NCBI GenBank assembly: GCA_016801885.1
Contig: CM028889.1
Coordinates: 18,420,001-18,484,000 of the forward strand
Direction of reading: 5' to 3'
DNA length: 64,000 bases
DNA from: Toxotes chatareus
Lineage: Eukaryota; Chordata; Actinopteri; Toxotidae
Of the stretch, positions 12,701 to 26,200 are shown piece by piece. Below the pieces are notes generated by a model, which worked only from the letters and a program-made list of their open reading frames with translations, ran no database searches and was not told where the DNA came from. The position numbers and the translations under genes were made by a program. Numbering within the stretch: the stretch's first letter is position 1; every line of letters starts with the position of its first letter.

Positions 12701-13785
12701 GATCCTGGCTGCAGCAGGAGCACATATGAACATCTCAGTGGACCTGAGGACTCTGAGGGCGGTGCGAGTGCTTCGGCCCCTCAAACTGGTCTCAGGCATC
12801 CCCAGTAAGTACCACAATTACTATATCAAAATGTTCTCATGGCAGTTGTGGCCATGGTTTTCTTGGTTTTCTTTGGCCAAGTATAGAGACATTGATCTCT
12901 GAGATTTCTGCCTCTGCCTCAATACAGTTAAGCCAAACTGAATTTAATTTGTGATATATATATATATATAGATAGAGATATAGATATATAGATAGATGCG
13001 TCATCTAATCCACAATCTGTGACATCAATAAGTTACAAGAATACAGATGAGTTCATCTCAATCTCTGAACAAGAGAATACATCAACATTTAAATCCATTT
13101 TTTCATAGTTTAACCCTGTATGAATAAAGGTTCAGTGAATGAATTAATCACTGGTATCTGATATTAACTTCCAGGCCAATCTCAGCATGATGTATGAACT
13201 AGGGCTGCAACTAATGACTATTTTGAATGACTGATTAAACTGCTTTCATAGTTACTCGGTTTATTGTATGGTCTGTAAAATCTCAGAGAAGGAAAAAATG
13301 CTCCTCATGGTTTCTCAGAGCCTAAGTTTTTCAAATTTACTGTAATAAAAGGCCCAAATAATTACTTCAGTGATTGATTATCAAAAATGTTGGCTTTTTT
13401 TTTTTTTTAAATGTAAAATAAGAGTAAAATCGTTACTACTTTTATGAAGTGAGTGTATCACGGGTTTCTCAGAAGTGTGTTTTAATTTGTGTTCATTAAT
13501 TCTGCTGCTCTCTGTGTACTTTGCTTCCAGGTCTGCAGATAGTCCTTAAGTCTATAATGAAGGCCATGGTCCCTCTGCTGCAGATCGGCCTGCTCCTGTT
13601 TTTTGCAATCCTCATGTTCGCCATCATTGGCCTGGAATTTTACAGCGGCAAACTGCACTACACCTGCACACCGCAGCCTGGAATACTCGGTACAGACACA
13701 CTCCCAGCTTATCTCTGTTCTATCCAAGCGCACAATGTTCACTTTGACAACATTTGTAATTGCTGAGTCTGTGAACTGTATTTAG

Positions 13786-13820
<35 letters not shown>

Positions 13821-16800
13821 TACACACATGCACACAAGGATTCACACTATTCCATTTGTGATGGTAGGCAACAGTGACATCCTGTTATTACTGTTATTCC
13901 GATATTTTTATTCATTTTAAGCCAAGATCTAATTTGCATTGCATTAGAAAACAGGAAATTGTCTCAACACCTCTACCACACACTGATGGCATGGATGAAA
14001 CAAAAGAGAGCAATTTGTAGAAGGGATCCAAAATGGTTTTGAATAATGCATAAATGTGAACCGATAAAAGACTCATTTTAGAACTGTTTTTGACAACAAA
14101 CTGAGTCACGGAGCATTAAAACAAAAGAGTCTGGACCGAGCTTGTTCTTTTTCTGTTGTTATTGTTCATGTTACGTGTCTATGGGTGGCTTTATGTCACG
14201 TATATTTACGTAGCCCTTTAGGTAGAAGCTCTACTGTCGTAATCGCAAATGCACACACACATGCGAACGCACAATGGCATGCCAGGCTGCACCTGGAGAC
14301 TTGATCAAACCAAACCCACTCTGTTGTTCTGTCTAATTAAAACCAACAAATGCTGTGCGCCACAATGGCTCATTGTACATTCACAGCTGTCATTAACCTC
14401 CAAGCTGTTCCCGTCACACTGAGGCTGAATGGGCTGTTAGATAACACAGACAGTCTGAAGGGAGTAGTTTCTGTAGGCGGACGGTCGCGTAATTGTTCAC
14501 ACAGGTACTCTGCTCTTCCATTGTTTGATGGAGAGGTTTTTTTCCCCCCATTCTTATAGCCTTCAATTCATTGTTACTGCACATTCTGACATGTGACTTT
14601 ATTGAAGATTTCACCAATAAGATGTCTTTGAAGCTAAGAGTTAACTGTCACACAGGTGAAATGTAGAGTAATAATGAGGGGAATTGTTTCTCACTGGGTA
14701 TGTGGATTGGTTTAAACTTTACACACTCGAGCTTAAAGACCAGTAGAAGTTAGAGTAAAAGATTAATACTCTCAGATTGTGTGTGAAAATTGTTAAATGT
14801 GGTATCGCTTTCAAATTATAGTGATCATCTATGGTTGTAACTTTTTCGATGCCAAGGAACATTGCAATGCATTGAGCATGGAAAGGTTTTTTTTTTTCCT
14901 GTTTCATAGAACTTTGGTCTTATGTATAACTTTTAACATACTATATGTTTGCCCTTTTCTTTCTACTCCCACTCCTTTCTGTTCAGAAAACGAGACAGTG
15001 GACTCCTCTGAGTTTGAGTTCCCTTGTGGTGTGCGTCAGTGTCCACCCAAGTACACCTGCAGCGATACCTGGATCGGCCCTAATGACGGAATCACCCAGT
15101 TCGACAACATCCTGTTTGCTGTTCTCACTGTCTTCCAGTGCATCACCATGGAGGGATGGACCACTGTACTCTACAATGTAAGACAGACAAGATACACATG
15201 CACACACAAACGTGTGCCACTCATAATATTTTTCTGGATTGCTGCAAATTATTGAGGTGCAGCAGTGTTTTGTTACAATTTAGACTCCATTAACCCTAAT
15301 GAACAGAAGCGGCTTTGGCTCCAGCACACTGATGGTTGCTGAGTGGATGTGTGCAGTCCCTGCATCCTCCTCTCTCAGACTGTTTGACAGTGGATAGAGA
15401 ACATGGCAGGCGAGGTTGCTGGGTTGTGACTTTAGTGTTGAAACTGTAAAGTGCTATGTCGATTCCTGTTATGCTCCTATCTTGCCATTCTTATCCCGTC
15501 AGCCCTGAGAAATGTATAACCTCATGCAGCATTCTGCAAGGCCTGAATAGAAATTAGACTACCCACCTAGTAGCTATGAAATATGGCAGACTTTCATTAT
15601 ATTTTAGAAATGTATTTGAGAATTAATGGCTGTTAAAATGTCTGCTGTGAATGATATGTTCTATATGTATTGATTCATATAAAATGTGACTCCTGTTTGT
15701 TTACTGTCATCAAGTCCTCCTGGTTTATCTCTCAGAGAAGTGACTGATGTGCTCGAAGATTGATTCAGAATAAGAGCGAGCTGAGCTAGAAGTGCTGTTG
15801 TTCTGTAGGATGGACTGACAGGACGGATTGACACATCAAGTGTCAAGTCTTGATGTGCAAAAACTTTAAGAGTCCTGAAGAGAGTCTTCCTGATCCACCA
15901 GCCACACATGTAGAGAAAATGTTTTGAAACCCCCCAAAGTTATACAAAAGTAAACAGGAAAACACTCTATTATCGTCTCACTGAGACATGTGTTCAAGTA
16001 ATGAGCATTGAAACCAGTAATACTGTCATTTTCTGCTGTAGAGTAACTGTCAGACAGGGATGAGATACTGCACCATGCTTCATGAGTGTCTATGTCAGAG
16101 TGAAAGGAGCAGGCAGGCGGATGCACTCAGACAGTATGTAGACAGAAAAACAGGCAGTGGCACCATTTGCTAATTTGATGTAGCTGTTGCCTGGATGAAC
16201 ATCCAACAAATCAAGTCCAATCATGTTTACCTCTGCAGCAGAGTAGAACTACAATATCTTGTTCAGACTGGAACACTGTAAAAAGTTATGTCACTATGAT
16301 AAGCCATCAGAATAGCATATTTGCAAAAGAACTGCCATCCATGTGGGCCTGCACACTTTTCTGTCTTAGTATGAATGGATATACACTGACCAAGCACTTA
16401 AATGGGAACACCTGTACACCTGCTTATTCATGCAGTCGTCCAATGAGCCAATCATGTGGTTCCTCGTTATTTGGGCTAGTTTCAGAACAAAACAAAGACA
16501 TGTATGTAGTTTAATAAAAGCATGACTTTTAAAATTCTAATTGTTCTTGGATGAAGGCAGATGATTTGCCAGAGTGATTGTATGATGTTGTCTAAAGCAA
16601 TGCTAAATGAGCTTGGCTGCTGAACGATGGGGGACGGAGGAAAGAGACAGATGACATTCTGCTACTGTGCTGCTGTAGCAGGACTGCTGAGCATGCAGAC
16701 TTATTGTAATAATATTTACTACAGTCAGTTTAATCGAGCAGAAATACACCAAAGGGCTCATGTACAGAAAAGATATGAATTATTTCATATGCACACAAAA

Positions 16801-17234
16801 ATCCTGGAGAAAACACTCACCGTGTACACCTTCTTATGTACAGGTGCTTTAAAGTAGAGATGCAGTGTGCTGATTCTATATTGGCTTCATACAGTAGCTC
16901 TTCATAGAATACCTCCACTCTCCTCCACACTCTCTCTGCAAGGCTGGAGCAGATCAATGCACACAATGTCTCTGTTCGGTACCCGCACTGCACTTGGGCT
17001 CAAACTTTCAGCAGCCACCCAAACACCCACACTTGTGTATTTCTGTCTTGTATCCCAGTGGCAGCATGAGTCGAGTCTGCTCCAGCCTGACTTGATTTTA
17101 CTGAGCTTAAAACTTTTTTTGATGTTCCAGGCCGACGATGCCTTGGGCCCCAGCTGGAACTGGCTCTACTTCATCCCTCTCATCATCATTGGCTCTTTTT
17201 TTGTCCTGAACCTGGTGCTGGGAGTCCTCTCTGG
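12701..17234 (+). CDS. cacna1e: cacna1e domain I exons (IS4 to IS6)
   Basis: Four exons: 12701-12804, 13531-13689, 14987-15177 and 17131-17234. The first begins with the last base of a split Gly codon and encodes the end of the IS3-S4 loop and the IS4 voltage sensor (LRTLRAVRVLRPLKLVSGIP). The second encodes the S4-S5 linker and IS5 (VPLLQIGLLLFFAILMFAII). The third carries the turret and pore loop I with the filter glutamate in TMEGW. The fourth encodes IS6 (IPLIIIGSFFVLNLVLGVLSG). The turret (14,987 onward) is the least conserved part. Exon phases agree at each junction. Confidence 0.95.
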
Positions 17235-20200
17235 GTAGGTTCACTCTTTAGTTCAAGTTCAGTTTAAGCTAATCAACAGACTTAAACTGTGTCCCAGTTA
17301 CGGGGCTGCCTATTTACATCTCAGAAATGCAGCCTCTATCATATCATGGTTGCCATTGTGGGCAATTGTAAGGTGGTCAGTGGTTAAATGGTGTGTTCAG
17401 GCAGTCCTTGTCTACTTATGAAGCTGGTATAAATCATGCCATCACATCATATTTACCAGATATCTGTATTAAGTTGGTCATCAGTCATTGTCATGGTTAA
17501 ATACAGTGCAAGGTAATTAAAGGAACACCTCTATTTCTTCTTATTGGCAGCCTGTGAAACACAAAGTCACATCATACTACTCTCCAGTGTACAAAGCCTT
17601 TATTCACTGACTTGGCTGTAAATGAGGAATCATAAAACAACCTCAGAGACCACCCTGATGAAGACTCAAAACAGTAGGTGAATAAAGCATGGCAGACTAG
17701 AGAGGAGCTGTGTGACATGATTTTTAAGTATGATGAACTTGGACTGAAGCTCACACTGGTTACACATAATTGGAAGTTATAGTATAGTGATTGGACCATG
17801 ATTACATTACATTTTTGGGAGCTTAATGTAGGTGCACTTGAAATGTTTGACTGTATGACTTCATAATGCCTCCCTGTACAACAAATTTGTGTTAATGAAA
17901 TTAACAGAAATGACTGGCCAACTGAGGATTAAGAGGATTAACTTAAATTACTAAGGACAACTTATTCATTTTGGTCTCTGAATCTGTAGACCGGGAACAG
18001 GTTCAGCCTAGTCCTCAGGTCCTTTGGAGGCTTCACCAATAGGCCACATGCTCCAAACGATGAGCTCTATGAAATGGGTTACAGGTATACAGACAGCTGC
18101 TTTTATACTCCTGTTGATTTAAGATCTGGCAAGCTAGTCTGTTAGCCAGACAACATACTGTAGCTGTCTTTTTTACTGATTGGTAGAGTGGATGGCACAG
18201 AAGCGACTGCCAAGCCAAACCGTGTTGTTACACGGTGTCAAAGTCTGTACAAGTTAATTAGTTTTACAAAAAGGTTAATGGAGGATCAATTGTCATTACC
18301 TCCACGGTGAAAGAAGAGACCTCCTCTGGTTTGCTCTCTTCTTCTCACCTCTCACCGCTTCTTGTGGTTGAATGAACAATGAGAAGAGCTTGGTTCCAGA
18401 CATCAATCGCTTTTTCCCCAGTGATTGTCTCCAAGAGGAATTATTCATCCTCCTGAGCATAAATCCCTGTACCCTCCAAGAGTAAATAAATGATTCTGTG
18501 GTTTGGTTTGTTTCTGCAGGGAATTTGCCAAGGAGAGAGAGAGGGTGGAAAACCGCAGGGCCTTCATGAAACTGAGACGCCAACAGCAGATTGAGAGAGA
18601 GCTCAACGGCTACCGGGCCTGGATCGACAGAGCAGGTGGCTTTCGTCCCAGTCACAGCTCAGGGAGACCTAGTAATTTGGCTCATGATGAGAAAGGGAAA
18701 ATCGATGTTTCACTTTAAGCTTTAAGACTTATCCTGTTGATTGTTGACCACAAGACTATGTAATGTCGCCTGTTTACTGTCAGCTGTTTGTTGTGCCACA
18801 ATTGAGCTACAAATATTGTTACCAAAGATGCCAGTATATCTCGTTCCATCTGAGCCACCATCTGCTGCTAATTTCTGATCAAACTTTGACTTCTTGCTTT
18901 CCAGAGGAGGTGATGCTTGCTGAGGAGAATAAGAATCCAGGACCTTCTGCCCTCGATGGTAAGAAATCTTTTGTTTTCCCTGGTTTCATTGTGCACATTG
19001 TCCTTCTGCTACCCTCACATTGCTTTACATTCTGTCTCAATTTTCGACTGGCAAATGTGTTTTATAAAGGCTTTTCAGGCACAAGCTGTTACAACGGTGA
19101 TGCTTATTTGTCTGCGAAATTAGGGCCAACACATAATTTTCTTAAGATACGCACACAGGCATAAAAACTCTTTTCAGTGAAGGTAAATGGCATTTCAATC
19201 TGGTTGGTCATTTCGAGATGGCAATGTCAGCAAGTCACTCAGTTCAAGAATTTGGTCCACACTGAAATATCTGAACAATCAATCAGTAGGTTGCCATTAA
19301 ATTTTGCAGACAGTCATGGTTCCCTAAAATCTTTCCCATGAACTGTGGAGATCATAACTTTCTTTTTGTGTCACCAGGAGGTTCTCATTTGTGGTTTTGA
19401 GTGTAATGTCTCAACAACTATTGGATTGATTACTATTACATTTGGTACAGCCATTAATGTCACCAGGAGGATGAATCCTAATAACTTGGTGATCCTCTGA
19501 CTTTTCATGTACCGCCACCGACAGGTCAAAATTTTAATTTGTCCAGTACTTTATGACCAAACTAATGCAATTTCAATCAGCCTCAACTCAACTGTGTTAA
19601 CGTTGTCATTGTGAGTACATTGGCATGCTGACTTAGCATTTAGCAGCCACAACTTTTGTGAACCTCTGATGTTTCATTTAGCACCATCACCAGGTCAAAA
19701 CTATACAATAACACATTGGTTTATGACAAAATACCTGCAAAACTATTCACATTCCCATCTACAGCTGTATTAGCAAATGTTAACACACTACACTAAGATG
19801 GAGGACATGGGAAATATTATATCTGCTTATTAATACACATCGTGAAATGTGCCAAAAGTTGGGTGAGCGTTCCTATGGAAATCCAGTGTCAATGAAATTT
19901 ACGTTTTAATTTGACATTAGGCTCCAGCAGGTATCAGACTGTGCTGTCATGAATCTTACTGAATTATTGTCATTGTGAGCATATTAACATGCTGAAGTTA
20001 GCATTTAGCCCAAAGCACTATTGTGCACCAAGTACAACAGAGCCACTAGCATAGCTGTAGATTCTTGGTCTTGTTAAAATTTAACAGCTGAACTGGAAAT
20101 TTTTTTTTAAAATTTTGACCCCTATTGCAAAATATTCAATACAGTATATCAACTCAGGATGTGAACTGCCCAGAGTTTGTCGCTGTCATGGTGCAGCTGC

Positions 20201-23200
20201 ACAGATCACCATTACATTTCACTCTACAACTCTCAATGCCACATTGAGAGCATGAACTCTGATAGCGCTAAACCTGTCTCTAGACTCGGTGCCTCACAGG
20301 CAGCTAAGCACCTACTCTGACCCTCTCAACTCTACTTTGACCTTTCCTCCTCCCTAAACCAGCAGGGCTTTTATTAAATGTTGATTGATTGGCAGCTCTC
20401 AGGAGGCTCCCAGAGTTCAGTACAGGTGGTACATATGGTGAGAACCGTCCTCTGTTCTGCTCTCTCCCTCACCAACTTCACACGCCATTTGCCACACACA
20501 CACAAACATACACTGTCACTCAAATGCACACATGCAAACACTTTAACATAGAAAAGGGAAAGCAATTCCTTGTTCAGATATGTTTCTGATTCAGTGTGTT
20601 TCTGTCACTTCGAGTACAAAGACACTGGTACAAGCTGAAAAAATTAACTAATTGATGCAAACATGTAATATAAGCAGACATTGGCTCCAGTTGTTGTGAT
20701 GGAAATAAATGCAGAGGCTCTGAGAGCTTTGACTAAAAAGAAAGGTGGTGCACTGCGGTTGCCTTAGCAACCTCTGGTCTGACAAGGCAGCAGCATGAAT
20801 GTACTTGTCGTATGTGTGTGTGTGTGTGTGTGTGTTGACAGGACTCTGTGTGCCTGCCTTTAGCAAACACTCCCGTGGTTGTGAAATGGCAGCAGTATTT
20901 GCGTGTGTGTGTGTGCGTGCGTGCGTGTGTTTGATCAATGGCATATTAAAAAAGTCCTCAAGCAAATATTGACCACAGGTAGATTCAGAAATCACAAGGT
21001 AGCAGGAAGGTATGAGTGGGCTAGGTTGAAAGGTAATCATAAACACATCCATCAGTGCAAAAGGTCAAAACACACTCATCATACTCACCTTGGCATGTGA
21101 GCACTGCACGGCGTGCCCCCCTGACACTGTATGGCAGCACTTTTACACGGCTCAAATATAAGGGATGCATGGACCGTCAAGTCGCCTCGGAGCATGGTAT
21201 GCCATGACGGAGATTGTAAAATAGCAGCAGAAGGTTTGCTTTCAGTTGTTTAGATCATTACGCCAACATTAAATGATCATTATTGTCTCATTCAACTGCA
21301 GCATTAATGAGCTCAACTTTCCTTTTTAGCCAAAACTTTACAGGCATGAGCTTGTCATGCAGAGGGTCCTCATTTCCTTCATTGCTATCTTTTCATTTCA
21401 TTATCATATTCCACACTTACATATTGCTCGAGTCTACCTGTGGATGTCTTTAAAATGTAAGGGTGGTCATACACAGTGCAGTTTTTTGGGCCGTGATGGC
21501 ATGCAACCACACAAAATCTATTCAGTGATTCAACATGACGTCACCAAGCCAAAAATGTACTTGGACAGTGTTGCTCAGTCGTGTTGCCCAAAACTTGGCC
21601 TTGTGTTACTGCCCTCACAGTATTTCCAGTATTCCCTTTCATTTCTAATTAGTTATACTGTTTGAGCAGCTTGTTCTAGTACTTTTTGTGCTCATCGTGC
21701 TTCGTCCGCAGTGTTGAAGAGAGCCACCACCATCAAGAGGAGAGGCATGGATGTGGTCAGGGGGCAACCAGGGGAGGAACAATATGGTGACATCTCCTCT
21801 GTGGGTGAGTGGGAGTCTGGACAGGCTCATAAATATATATGGGCACATAAAGTGTGCTCATTTCATACTGTTGTGAACGTCACACTGTTGGGAGCAAAGC
21901 TCACAATTCAGAGTGGGAACATGTTGTACAAGTACTGTTAGACGGCAGTTTCACACTACCTCTCGCTTTTCCCCCAAGGCATCCCCATGGCCAGAGCAAG
22001 TATCAGGAGTGCCAAGCGAGGTCCTACAGCCTATTTTCGGCGGAAGGAGCGTCTCCTGCGCATCTCAATCCGCCGCATCGTAAAGACACACACTTTCTAC
22101 TGGACGGTCCTCGGCTTAGTCGCCCTCAACACACTGTGTGTGGCCATTGTTCACCACAACCAGCCCCTCTGGCTGTCCATCTTCCTCTGTGAGTCACACT
22201 TCATTTGAGCGGTAGCGTGAAATATGAGAAGTGCTCCGGCAGTTAATACACCGTTCTTGTCACCTCTAAAACAGCTGTCAAACAGCTCTGAAAATCAGTG
22301 CTTTATCATGTAATTGCAGTTGTGTATGTTAATCCCTGGTTTTGTTCTGGTTCCAGACTATGCAGAGTTCCTGTTCCTCGCTCTGTTCCTGACTGAGATG
22401 TTTCTGAAGATGTATAGCTTGGGGCCACGCCTCTACTTCCATTCCTCCTTTAACTGCTTTGACTGCAGTGTCAGTACTTTGTCTCCCTCTCTACGTATCT
22501 GTTTCTCCCAAAATTCTACTGCGTGTGTTCTTAAATTATGCAGCATCAGCCCTCGCCTCCTCCGTGCTCCTCTGTTGCATCATTTTCGTGTCACTTTCTT
22601 TCTCTTCTCTCCGTCACCTTGTCATAACTATTGGTATACATTGGTTTGTTACTGTGTGTTTAATCAAAGCTGCAAATCATTATAAATGTATATCTCCTTA
22701 GGTAATTGTTGGCAGCATCTTTGAAGTGCTGTGGGGTTTCTTCAGGCCTGGCACTTCCTTTGGCATCAGTGTCCTGCGTGCTCTCCGTCTGCTGAGGATA
22801 TTCAAGATCACCAAGTTAGTCTCCTCCTTCCTCACTCTTTGCCACCTGAAGAAATGTTTACAAGGAACATTTTGCTGTTTAAAGACAGCTATTGACAGAA
22901 AACTAATACTGTTGCTGCTGTAAAGTTTGACAAGATGGTTTGATATGCAGTTTTCCATATTTAAAATCAATAAAGGAGACTGAGCTGTGCTGGAGGTTCA
23001 CTCACTCAAAAATATTTATAACAACCAACTGAACCAAAAACTAGTTTCCCAGAGAGACAAAATAAATTGGAAAAAAAAGACTGACTGAATCCTAAATATA
23101 TAACTGTACACCCATGACATTCATATTGCTTACAGAAATAAAGTAAAATGCAACAAAGCCACATGCTTTTACTGTTGTTGGGGAAATATTGTTTTTCTTG

Positions 23201-26200
23201 CCTATTTTCCACTAACTTGGCATTTTGTTACTGTCAAGGTATTGGGCGTCTCTGAGAAACCTGGTTGTCTCTCTCATGAACTCCATGAAGTCCATTATCT
23301 CCCTCATTTTCCTTCTTTTCCTCTTCATCGTTGTCTTCGCGCTCCTTGGCATGCAGCTCTTCGGTGGCAGGTAACAATAAAAACTCATAAGCAGTCATCC
23401 AAGTAAAAGAAATTTACTCATAAAGAAATTGAGTAAATCGATAAACTAGACAGACAGAGAGACGAATCTCATCATTCTGACTGAAAAAAGAGACTGTTTT
23501 TCTCTCTCACTCGGCTCGGTAGACGTTTCCCATGGTTGCAGAAAATACACATTCACAAACATAAAAACAAGGCTAAAGTAGGTGTCATGGTTAACTAGAT
23601 TCCTCTTTATTGAATACACACAGAGAATAGATTGTCCTGTGGTCCACAGTTGTTGTCATTTTACCAAGAGACAGTGAGAGCTCGGTACAGATTTAAGACT
23701 CTTGTGCCTTTGTCACATACACACAGCTATTGTTGCGCAGTTTTCCCTTGAGTCGAAGGCTATTCCCCACAAGCTGTCAATTCAATAAAGGCTGGCTGAG
23801 TTAGACATGGCCTTGTGTATGAACTGGCCTCTAGAATACAGAGCACACAGAAAAAACAAACTCTAGCTCCATCAGCCAGCCAGTCGGAGAGGAGAAGGAG
23901 GAGGAGGACAGATTTTTCTCAGACAGAAAAAAAATAAAATAAATACTAGACCCAGCACTTCTTTGTAAAGATCAAATGTGTCTTTTTCACAGGTTCATAT
24001 TTGAAGACTACACCCCGACGAACTTTGACACCTTTCCTGCAGCCATCATGACCGTCTTTCAGGTCTGGAAATAAACCTGCGAATTTGTTGATCTCTACTT
24101 CACGCACTTCTATTACAGTGAATCACAGTGTACCGGAAAAGGCATTTTGAGTGTAATGGTCAGAGGTCAGTGGATGATATTCTGTGTGATTGTGGGTGTG
24201 CTTTCTCAGATTCTGACTGGAGAGGACTGGAATGAGGTTATGTACAACGGTATTCGCTCTCAAGGAGGAGTGAAGTCTGGCATGTGGTCCTCCATCTACT
24301 TTATAGTGCTCACATTGTTTGGGAACTGTATCCTTCATTACTCTCTATGTTTTTGCAAACGGCTTACATCTGTATCCTATAGTAGTTGTGTTTCTGGACA
24401 CCTGTTGAATTGAATCCCATTTGTTACTCAGCTTTAAGCCCAGAGAAAACTGTCTGGGTTTCTTGGCCCGCTCAATGTTTGAGACACTTCACCAGCCATT
24501 TCAGATAAAGAGGTAACATAGTATACAGTCTGTTTGTTTGAGGCTGTGAGCTAAATGTGTCTTCCTTTGATGAGACTTCATATTTGGATTACATTTTTGG
24601 ATTACGACCAGCTGAGCTGCAGAGGTGCAGACTATGTTGTTGATTGTCAATACTATTAAGTGTCAGTGTTGTATTAGTCCTTAACACAGGTTTGACCAGA
24701 CACTCTGCTGAATGTCTTCTTGGCCATTGCTGTGGATAATCTTGCCAATGCACAAGAACTTACTAAGGTAATAAAACAGTGAATAACAAAAAAGATATAA
24801 CTGAAAGACAAAGCCGATCTTATCTGCTTTTATTCTTGTAAGTCTTTTACTTAATGCTATAGAGTTTTAATAACCTATCCACTTTGTCGTGTCCAATCCA
24901 AAAAATCTGTTTAATTATTTAAACTCACAGATGTTACAGTTGTTCAGCTGCCTTTCCCTTTTTTCCTCTTTTGATCAGGATGAAGAGGAAGCAGAGGCAG
25001 CGTTCAACCAGAAGCACGCTCTCCAGAAAGCGAAGGAGGTTGGACCGTTGTCCTCCTTCATGTCTTCAGAGTAAGTGCTGTGTGTAGCCGCCCTCCCTGA
25101 ATGACCTCTTCCTCTCCTCCCTCTGTCCCTCTCCTCCTTCCTCTAGGGAGTGTCTATATAGGACTAATCCACAGCGCTAACACTTTGCACAAGTCACTGA
25201 AGCCTCCAGCAAATGGCGAGTCTATCATTTGGTGCAGTAGATTTGGATTACTAATAATGCAAAACAGTTATAGAGGAAGAGCCTCAAGTTGTGGTGCTGT
25301 GTAAGTGCTAGCTTGTAGCACTGACTTATGTCACTTGGAGCCTGTTTAGGGAATCGGTATTTAGTGCTGTCCCACTAGAGACTTACTGATATGTCTTTAC
25401 TGAAAGGTCTACTGTCTAACCTCCGCCTGCTTCTAGCACTGTAATTTTCTCCAAATTGAAGTGTATGTCTCCATGGTTACTGGTTCCACAGTGGGGTGGG
25501 AGGTGCTTATATTGTTGTCATGGAGACAGGGTTACTCCGTGTCCAAATTAACATGGTGTGTCTATTACAGTAACATACTTCTGTACTCTGCAAAGTGGAT
25601 GTCGTGGCTAGGAGAGAGTGTAAGGAAGTAAAATAAAGTGTTTGCAGGCTTTGATCTGTTGAAGTGCTCTCACTTGTGGACAATTTGATTCATAAAGTAA
25701 CATGACCTTGTTCTCTCAATGCCCAGGTTTCCGGCTTGCAGAATAGATTGTTTTTTTTTTCTCAAGGACTAATTGCACAGTGCTGTGTCATAGGTGGTGG
25801 AAGTGCATGTGCATGCACGAGAGTGGGGACTTCTGGCTCGGTATGCACGCTGTGTATTGAGAAACAAGCGGTGTGTTGCATGGGCATGTGGAAAATTTCA
25901 CAAGATAACATTTTATTAACGTGACATAATGTACCTTCTTTCTTGCTTTCTGTCTTTCTTGCTTTCTTTCTATCTCGAGGCCTTGCCATTTTCATAAAAC
26001 TTAACAGAAATGAAATTAGAGCAAAACAGAAAGAAAACTAGAGATGTGCATTAGTGTCAGTTCAGCCAGCTGAAGGTCAGGCCCTTGTCAGAGCCCATAG
26101 AGAAGACTGGAATACCACGGGGTCGTCTGGGCCGGCATCTGTATTCAGAGAGGACACTCTGAACTTTAAGGGTTCCCAGCCTCGACTCTGATGTCAACTA

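Larger units (their letters stand above)
18959..21711. other. Large cacna1e intron in the I-II linker
   Basis: An intron of 2.75 kb holding the dispersed repeat at about 19,385-20,075, a (TG)n tract at 20,813-20,835 and a GTGC-rich tract near 20,902-20,930. No exon is recognised within it. Confidence 0.6.
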
